From the NCBI GenBank assembly GCA_001986395.2, contig MQVO02000002.1, positions 248,001 through 312,000 of the forward strand: a DNA stretch of 64,000 bases, in the 5' to 3' direction. The stretch comes from Irpex lacteus (Eukaryota > Basidiomycota > Agaricomycetes > Polyporales > Irpicaceae). Below are positions 56,733 through 64,000 of this stretch, piece by piece. Both the position numbers and the translations under genes were made by a program. The notes beneath the pieces are model-generated. The model saw nothing but the letters and a program-made list of their open reading frames with translations, made no database searches and was not told the origin of the DNA. The first letter of the stretch is position 1. Each line of letters opens with the position of its first letter.

Positions 56733-57832
56733 TCAGGAAGACCCTGTGTGCTCGGAGAGCGGCTTCGCAAACTCGTATTCACCACCTTTCGATAGTGCCT
56801 GTAAAATCGCCAGGATCTTAGGAAACTGCCGTAATAAATCATGGACGCAACACTTACGCGTTGATATGCAGGTCTATCAAGTGATCGGGCATGTTGAGAA
56901 GGAGAAGATGAGTAAGGGAACCGCGGCAATAGATGGTCGACCTTACCGGCGATGGATACGTTCGACGTATTCCTTCGTCTTTGGTCCCAAAGCTGCTGGG
57001 TCACTGTGCTCCCATGCTTCGAGAGGGAATATCATCATATAGTCTGCGAAGGTAGGACCTTGGCCTCCAGCAAACCATTCCCCGCCTTTTGCCAGGTGGT
57101 CTTCAATCTGCATAAGGCAAGCCAAAACACCGGGAGTTAATGACACGATTCGCTCAGGAGCACAGCACTGACGCACCAGCTTGGCATGGACCTTCAGCCT
57201 TGGAGCAAGCAATGTCTCTGTGATGCTACTGAACACGTATCGAAGCAGTGGACGGATGATCCACGGCGCCCGTTCTGGAACTAAGCCGAAAATGAGCTTA
57301 TTGACGAGCAGTGGCATCAAAGTCCCTTCGGAGTAATGCGTATCTTAGGAGCAGTATCACCGGTCAGTAACGATACTCAAGAGCATATCCTAAGTAATAG
57401 CGACCCACAGAATACATCGTCCAGCACAGAGGCAGGTTCGCCGACTTTCCCTTGACCGTACTTTTTGATGATATAATCTAACAGAAGTGACGGGTGGAAT
57501 GAGTGCGCCGATCACGCAGAAGGGAGTGCGGGAATGTTCACCGACTATTGCGCCACTCTCGGCCACTGTGATATCGCCTTCCACAATGATCGGCGCAGTG
57601 CCAAATGGATGTACACTGGCTAATTCCTTCGGCGCCGTCCGCTCAGGCGTACGTTTCCAATATTTGATTTCGTATGGGGCCTCTAACTCTTCCTGGAAAG
57701 GAGTAAAGTATGTTAGTATTATACAGTCTCCACACACGGCGATTCTTGGCTCACAAGTAGCCATAGAATCCTTTGAGAACGGGAATCGTTCAAGTGATGT
57801 ACGACCAGTTTCGGGGACTCTGAGGACGTCAT
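56733..57832 (-). CDS. Glutathione S-transferase, GTT1-like
   Basis: Seven exons (57755-57832, 57542-57692, 57409-57477, 57177-57343, 56947-57107, 56858-56873, 56733-56798) give 235 residues. The thioredoxin-like N-terminal domain reads VVHHLNDSRSQRILWLLEEL, YEIKYWKRTPERTAPKELAS, then VHPFGTAPIIVEGDITVAESGAIV in pieces. SRSQR supplies the usual glutathione-contact serine region and ESGAI the conserved Glu-Ser. The all-helical C-terminal domain has HYSEGTLMPLLVNKLIFGLVP, IEDHLAKGGEWFAGG and PTFADYMMIFPLEAW. It ends RPAYQRALSKGGEYEFAKP. The enzyme conjugates or reduces substrates with glutathione, in detoxification or redox control. Sequence pattern and length fit the fungal GTT1-type group. 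A 16-nt exon carries PAYQR; reading through its donor gives an unlikely basic tail, which supports splicing there. Confidence 0.92.
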
Positions 57833-58163
57833 TCTATCGGTTTAAAAATTCCACGAGAGGGTACTTCGGTCAGAATTGATACTGCAGTGTATTACCAAGG
57901 TATAGATACCTGACGTTCGTTTACGCTGCCTTCAGTGCACGGTTGAGATGCAAGAGGCTGCAAGTGGGGCGCGCCTAGCAACTACAGCTCAGGCAATGTC
58001 ACAGTCTCGGAGGAGCGGCCCAGTCACACTCTAGAACGCTCCAGTCACCCCCTGTGACGGATGCTTTCGTATGTCACACTTCGCATACTACTAATTCGGA
58101 TTCTCTTCACACTTCTCATCTCATGCGTACACACCGCGATATTTGAGCAGTGCCAGGTCCAGG
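57833..58163. other. Divergent promoter between GST and the Kar5/Tht1-like gene
   Basis: A stretch of about 330 nt shared by two divergently transcribed genes. No TATA box or repeat stood out. Confidence 0.35.
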
Positions 58164-60666
58164 ATGTTTGCGTTACTCTATTTCCAGATGATTTCGGTGT
58201 TAGTGGCCGCCGTGCAAGCATTTGCTTGGCCCAGTAGACAATCAAGTCCAGTGAACAAACATGTCGACAATACTGGTGAGTACTCATCAATCTATCAGAC
58301 TGAATTTCTGTTGACTCAAGACTAGTTGCAGAAAACGATATCTGGCGTTCTGGGGAGCTTTCCACCCTCCTCGACAATCATGGTGAATATATGCTAGTCT
58401 GAAGTCGGCTGAAAACTATCTGACGAACTGAATAGACAAACTTGAATCATACACGCGTAAGCCGGACTGCTTTCGGCGCGTTGCAAACTCTATTCGTGTT
58501 CAATGCGGAGATCTGGACATGGACGAAGACGAGCGCGTTCGAGGTACCCTTTCGTCTTCTCACACTGTCGTTTGGTATTGATGGAAAGAAAACAGCGGCC
58601 ATTTCCATGACAATTTGTGAATTGGCAACCGCAAAGCATACCCCGCCGCTAGAATGCACGTCTGTAGACAGTTCTTCAGTTGGTTCCGAAGCTGGAGGCC
58701 CCGACAGATGTGTCGAGTAAGCTTCATGACGCTTCAATGCTTTGTATATGCGTGTCTTTTTCGACTGATGCACGTTTAGGGCACTGTCAAGGAGTGCACA
58801 GTATTGGTCAAGTTACTCAGGATACTTACGAGAAATTCGTACGTGAACTTAACGATATCCGCGAGTTAGCTATGGCTAAACTATACAAGCACAACTTTGT
58901 CATGCATTTCGGCGATGGAATGACATCGGTAGGTACCATGACATCCTCCGTGTACTCCCTTGATCTTCATTCGACTGATGTGTGGTAGATATGGCGAAAG
59001 ATGTTTACAGGAATGCTTCACTGGAAGCAATCTCGATACTCCGTGCTGTAAACGACGCAGAAAAGCGACAACGCAGCTTTTATGAGGGCATTGACGAGAT
59101 AAACCAGGTACGTCATAGAGTATAAGTTTCATGCTTACGCTGACGCGATAGGTCTGGGAAGAACTTAAGAGGTTTTATGCATGAAATGAGCAAGACCCAT
59201 GTCGAGATGGGAGAATCCGCCTCGGGTGTATTACATAAAATACAGAGCGAGAACAAACAGGTCAGTCGGCAACTTGACGAAAACACACAACGCTCATGGT
59301 GATACACGTGTAGGCCGTGGTCGTTCTTCAGCATATACTTAGCTCCGCGTTAGAGTTGCACTCGGAGGGGCATCGTTCCCTGCTCCAGGAGGTTAGTCAA
59401 AATACCTACTCTTTTACGCCTTTTGGGGAGAGCCCCCCTTACATCACTTTCCGTGGGACAGCTAGAGAACAAAATGCAAGATATAACCCAAAGGGTCAGT
59501 AGTTTCTCACAATGGTATGTTTGGGCCACGGACAACTGACCAGTCTTAACATTCGACATTTACAGCATTCTCACGCGTTAGACTTACTTGCCCCCAACAT
59601 TCGGACCATTCTCGAGTCGCAGCTCGGACATATGCTCGACGAGACTTGGAGACGCGTTCAAGATCTCAATACCGACGCAGTCTGTTACACAGCCCGTTTC
59701 ATGATGACAGAGGCTAATACTCCGCGCAGCTTACAGCTCAAGGCAATTGGCGTGCAGTTGTTGTCGAATTCGGTCATACGCAAGAGGTCAGTTGGGTGAC
59801 CATTCGAATACCCTGCGTCTCTAGATCTCAGGCTCTTCCGCAGGCGATGGCCGCCCTTACCAGTACAGTCACCGACGCAACATCGGTTCTCGACATGCAC
59901 GTCGACCAGGCGGTACTCGCAAGTCGCACTCAGGCCGAGACAATTGGCGCTGCTGGCCGTCTAGGTGAGGCTCTCACGAACATGATGACCTATACCTACG
60001 CAGAAATGGAGAAGATCAACGACACTGCTGCTGCTATACATAGCCAATGGCTGGCAGCAGGGAGCACACACTCCTTTGTCGATTGGCGGCATTGGAGCGA
60101 CCAGGTTCTATACACAACACAGTGGTTATTGCAGGTCCTTTTTAGAGGTGCGAAGATTTCTCCCGTGAACGAAGTTCTTCTCCACAAAATTACCTACACT
60201 TTTCAGTCGATTCCACGGTCGTGGATCATATGCTTGGCTCTCGTGTTCTCTATTTCGCAGGCTTATTCTTCCGTGTCCTTTGGTATACAATATGCACCGG
60301 CCTGACATCATTAACGGTATGCTGTTTAGCTTCTCCGTCTCGCGCAATCTTGATCCCTCTCCCTCCAGAGTATTTTCCTGCTTGTTGCGTCGTGCAATGG
60401 CCGGGTGTTCTCAAAAGCAAAGGCTCCTCTTAACGAAGAAACATTGTGGTATGACGCCATCTAAGGCTACCTCCTATTTGTCTCTAACCAGTTACATAAG
60501 TGCCACGCACCCTGAAGCCCAGGAGAAGCCGGTACCTCGTCCCAACGCTCGACTCGTCGTCTCTCGCTCTCTAGTCTCGCGTTCGCAAGCTGGCTCTCTG
60601 TCTGGTCGCTCGCAAGCCTCTTTCTCTCGCATACCTGATCGTCTCTGCAGACCCCCTACAGAATAG
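58164..60666 (+). CDS. Probable Kar5/Tht1-type nuclear fusion (karyogamy) protein
   Basis: A multi-exon gene; the first exons are 58164-58275, 58326-58382, 58436-58543, 58596-58716, 58780-58838, 58890-58928, 58989-59107 and 59162-59260, and more follow to a stop at 60666. It begins with a signal peptide (MFALLYFQMISVLVAAVQAFA). A Cys-containing domain follows with KPDCFRRVANSIRVQCGDL, RAAISMTICELATAKHTPPLEC, CVEALSRSAQYWSSYSGYLREI and PQLCHAFRRWNDI. This pattern, charged helix plus CEL-TA...LEC plus AQYWSSYSGYLR, is that of fungal Tht1/Kar5/GEX1 proteins, nuclear-envelope proteins needed to fuse nuclei after mating. Long coiled-coil-like helices come next, and near the end hydrophobic segments (RVLYFAGLFFRVLWYTI, SIFLLVAS) before a basic Ser-rich tail. 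Joins after 59400 are less certain. In a mushroom, where nuclei fuse only in the basidium, expression should be restricted to fruiting. Confidence 0.72.
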
Positions 60667-61204
60667 ACTTACTCGGTGACTTTAGGCGACCATGTGCTTC
60701 TGCTCTTCCGGAACATCAAACTCAAGGACCATTCCCATCTTCCATCACAGCAACATTCCCAGGATTTTCGCAATGTATTATACTGCAAATACCGCTATGT
60801 ATTAATAGTTCTCTCATTATGGCTTGCCCCATCTATACATCGAAACGAGCATTTGTTTAATGAAGTCTGATACTTGGGCCTAGATCTGTGGCAAAATGAG
60901 GCTTGCGTTTGGTAGACATGAGGCTAGAAAAGACTAACTAGGAATAGTAAGCCAAGCACTTATGTGGTACAGTAAGCGACAGATAAGAAAAGTTAGATTA
61001 CCCCTTAACTGATCTTCTAAGTCCCGATAACATTTCGTCATTGATCAGAATGTATTAACGGGGAGAGGGTTAAGATTCGCCTCCGACTCGCAACGTTCCG
61101 TGACTCAGGCCACATTCTTCCCTTACCACCTCAGTCTTTGTCGTCGTCGTCGTCGTTCTCTCACGACTATCTCTTTGCACTCATCCATATGCACATAGGA
61201 CAAA
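60667..61204. other. Intergenic, promoter of the CCCH gene
   Basis: About 540 nt between tandem plus-strand genes, AT-rich in its middle part. A CT-rich run with a GTCGTCGTCGTC tract at 61140-61155 directly precedes the start codon region. No gene is supported. Confidence 0.35.
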
Positions 61205-64000
61205 ATGTCTCGCAACACTGTGCGAAAGCACTTTCCAAGATCAACCGGTAAAACTACAGTTACGCAGACGACGCAGTCCTCAGGCGCAGGCGGGGATGTC
61301 CGTACTGAAGTCACCGCCACGGTTCCGACAGAACCCTCCGGAAAACCGAAAGCGACCGCGGGGCCTGTTGTAAGCACTATGCAGTCGTCTCAGGTGAGCT
61401 TACGCCACCCACACACAACTCTTCGACTCTAACAAGCCCTCTGTCGCAAATGAAGCCCCTCTCAAGTTCTGAGCCGCAGAAGCGTACTATAACCCCTCAC
61501 TCGTCGAAGGAAAACCATCGGCGTCGAAAGGGAAAAGGGAAAGATGTCCCGAAGGAGGATGTAGTAAGTGCAGAGGGCGCATCGAGCATTGGGTCATCTG
61601 CTGCCAAACCGGAGGTATGTAATTGCGCTTATCAGTCTACGCCATACTGAAGTCCGTCCTCTGTAGGAATCTTCTGCCGCTACGACGATCCCTCCGGTTT
61701 TGCAGAAGAAGTCTCAATCGCGTCGACGGAATGTCCCCCAGTCTTCATATAAGGACCTCAATGAGACTGTACGTGCAGTATCATTCCGCTTGTCGGTTAT
61801 AATGCTCATTTGCCCTAGATATCAGCCAATGATACGCTTACTACATCTACCACAGACGCTAACACAAAGCCTGTAGCTAAAGTCGTCGAGGACAGCCTAC
61901 CGCCTCCTCTATCTTCAAGTCTGAACAAAGGGACCGACGTTAATACTTCCACTCCACCACAGATAGTAAGCGTCTTTCATCGGGATGAAACAATGGCATA
62001 CTCACTCGTTGTAGTATCAGCGTCCAAGACGGGAGTGTGTGGATTTCATACTGGGACGATGCCAAAAGGGCGATACTTGTGAAAGGATTCATGTTCCCCA
62101 TGATCCCTCGGAATGTTTTGCCTTCAAGTTCGGTACCTGTCCTCGCGGATACAAATGTCCACGGCCCCATATACCCGTCAGGAGCGAATGTGTTGACTTC
62201 TCACGAGGGAAATGCGATTTAGGCGAAAAATGTCGACGACTTCATGTTCCTCCGCCGAGTTCTACTACTACGTCGTGCGAGCCCAAGGAGAAAGACGACT
62301 CGGACACTTCGTCGTCATCAGTAGATTCCACGCCCCCCAGCACGCCACGTCCCCAAAAGCGTATGATCCGCACGGCGGAGGAATCGCCCTCAAGCTCTGT
62401 CCAGGATGTGTTGACGCTCAACACGGATTCATCGCCTTCAGCAAAAGCCAGTACACGGCAGCTGGTATGTGGACATCAGCACCTTCACGTTCAATCTCTG
62501 ACACAAATGCCCATCAGGCTAAGCATGACGAGTCTGGGAGGTTAGTCTGTCAGGAATATCTCGCCGACACTTGCAAGCAAGGTGTGCGATGCCCATTCGC
62601 ACACCCTCCTCGTTACCAATGGATCAAGGTAGCAACTTCGATGCTTCGTTTGAAACCTTGTACTGATGCTGCTTCGGTTCAGTACTTACCTCGGAGTGAC
62701 GAAGTGTGCGAGGAATATATCGAGGGACGTTGCTTCCTAGGCGAGAACTGTTGGCGTCGACACCCCTCGCAGTGCCGTCCTACCAGCACTCCTATCCTAC
62801 AAACCTTACCACCACCTTTCGTGCAACCCGCTACTGCTAAGAAAAGCGACGTGAGTGTTGCCTCATATGCTTCACGTCTATCTTGTAATACTCATATACT
62901 CCAGCTATCTACTCTGCCTCAAGAAGCCTCGTCGAACACTGAGAAGCAGTCATCATCGCCGCCTATTGTAAGTATGCGATAATGACTATATAATCGGGCG
63001 TCATGCTTACAGGAGGGTTTTTAGCTCAAAGCTGGTGTTAATCGGCCCGATTCAACTTCAGGTACAACAGCGAGTCGTCTGCCTAACAGGAAGAAGCTGG
63101 TCTCGAGAAATACTCCAAGCGATACCTCATCCCAAACTACTACTCAGCTGTCCCGGCCCGTAAGACAAGCGGTTACGAAGTCGATGCCAGATAATGTTGC
63201 AGCCACGCCGGCTGCGAACACATCTGTTGTAGGTGGCTCGTATTGTGCATGTTGTAGATGCTGACATCGGTTATTTTCGCTACATCCTCAGAAAGCAGCT
63301 GGTGCCGATCGCGTAGTGGAAGAAGGCGTAAGTTGGCGTTATACGAACATGATGAACCTATTGACGATGCGAATCTAGACGGAACGACTTCTCGGTCTCC
63401 TGAGGCAATCCGTTGACGACTGGCACACGAAGTCCCAGACACTTCGTCAGCACGTCAAGGACACCGTTTCTAGTATAGAGAATCGCACAAACCCTGGATC
63501 GAGTGCTACACGACCTGTACCTGACGTCCCACCTGGGCTGAGGCTGGACCAGGCAAGCATCATTCGGAGCTTGCATTGCAACAACGCTTACTGATGTGAG
63601 CTTTTCAGGATGTTTTGCGCCCAAGCAACGAAGGAAACGTGTCGAACGGACCTCCCACGATGTCGCTACGCGTTCTGGACGCTGTGGAGGTACTTTTTGG
63701 CCCAGGTTTTGCAGTCAAGCAGGTGGTTACAGGATTTGAGTCTCGAGTGCTTTTCCTCAAGAATGTACCATCACGTATCCCGTCTTCAAGGATCAGGGAG
63801 GCCTTAGTTCCGTTCGGCGAGGTCCTCAATATCCACATTCCGGAGAAACTTCCGGAGGACAGTGCCATGACGGTCAAGGCTACTTTCGTCGATCACAATG
63901 CTGCTTCAGCCGCGGCGAGAGCATTAGACGGCTGCACTCTATTCAAAGCACGTGTCGCTGCTCGTCTCGCCTCCGAGAGGTCAACATCCTTGGGTAAGGG
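61205..64000 (+). CDS. CCCH zinc-finger and RRM protein (3' end outside window)
   Basis: The probable start ATG is at 61205 (MSRNTVRKHFP); several disordered Ser/Thr-rich exons follow. Between 62015 and 62770 there are five CCCH fingers of C-X7-C-X5-C-X3-H spacing: CVDFILGRCQKGDTCERIH, CFAFKFGTCPRGYKCPRPH, CVDFSRGKCDLGEKCRRLH, CQEYLADTCKQGVRCPFAH and CEEYIEGRCFLGENCWRRH, in groups of three, one and one. After another disordered stretch, 63720-63980 reads SRVLFLKNVPSRIPSSRI, REALVPFGEVLNIHIPEK and ATFVDHNAASAAARALDG, an RNA recognition motif. The window ends inside the gene. In fungi and plants such CCCH/RRM blocks can precede helicase or RING-IBR-RING modules, so the missing part may carry an enzyme domain; that cannot be seen here. 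An RNA-binding role is likely. Splice joins among the disordered exons are only partly resolved. Confidence 0.75.

Overview
The window looks like a gene-dense piece of a basidiomycete nuclear genome, most likely a mushroom-forming agaricomycete. Nearly every gene is broken by introns of about 50-70 nt with GT-AG ends and CTAAC/CTGAC-like branch sites. Gene content also fits: a 7TM protein of the fungal DUF6533 type, F-box proteins with mushroom-style C-terminal domains, a Kar5/Tht1-type karyogamy protein, an RBR E3 ligase and CCCH proteins. No bacterial operons, rRNA or tRNA genes were seen. All gene models below were spliced by eye from the sequence; no search was run.

Layout. 1-3.5 kb: the C-terminal part of an F-box-like gene, a small membrane protein, and ribosomal protein eL20. 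4.1-10.8 kb: five tandem minus-strand copies of one small gene of unknown function, each with a 4-7-codon first exon, an exon 2 of exactly 267 nt and a basic tail. Three copies share an inverted-repeat element about 240-315 nt upstream of the start codon. 12.7-14.3 kb: an RBR E3 ligase. 16.7-18.5 kb: a 15-exon 7TM gene. 19.5-23.1 kb: an F-box gene convergent with a Ser-rich coiled-coil protein. 23.5 kb: ATP synthase subunit k. 25.3-28.1 kb: a large low-complexity protein. 28.6-30.2 kb: a second F-box-like gene. 31.5-33.9 kb: a PD-(D/E)XK-like protein and an orphan.

34.2-47.1 kb holds two paralogous SNF2-RING translocase genes arranged head to head, with the membrane proteolipid gene PMP3 between them. 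47.4-51.6 kb: an unrecognised conserved protein and S-adenosylhomocysteine hydrolase. 54.5-64 kb: an uncharacterised coiled-coil protein, a GTT1-like glutathione S-transferase, the Kar5/Tht1-like gene, and a CCCH-plus-RRM protein cut by the window end.

The most striking signals are in gene structure. Both SNF2 paralogues need the same 2-nt exon (TG) to build a conserved tryptophan just before the DEAx box. The 7TM gene appears to contain a 2-nt exon (AG) together with 8-nt and 9-nt exons. Six introns seem to use GC donors where a paralogue has GT at the same site. Functional links between neighbours are weak, as expected in a fungal chromosome; the clear groupings are the tandem family and the SNF2 pair.
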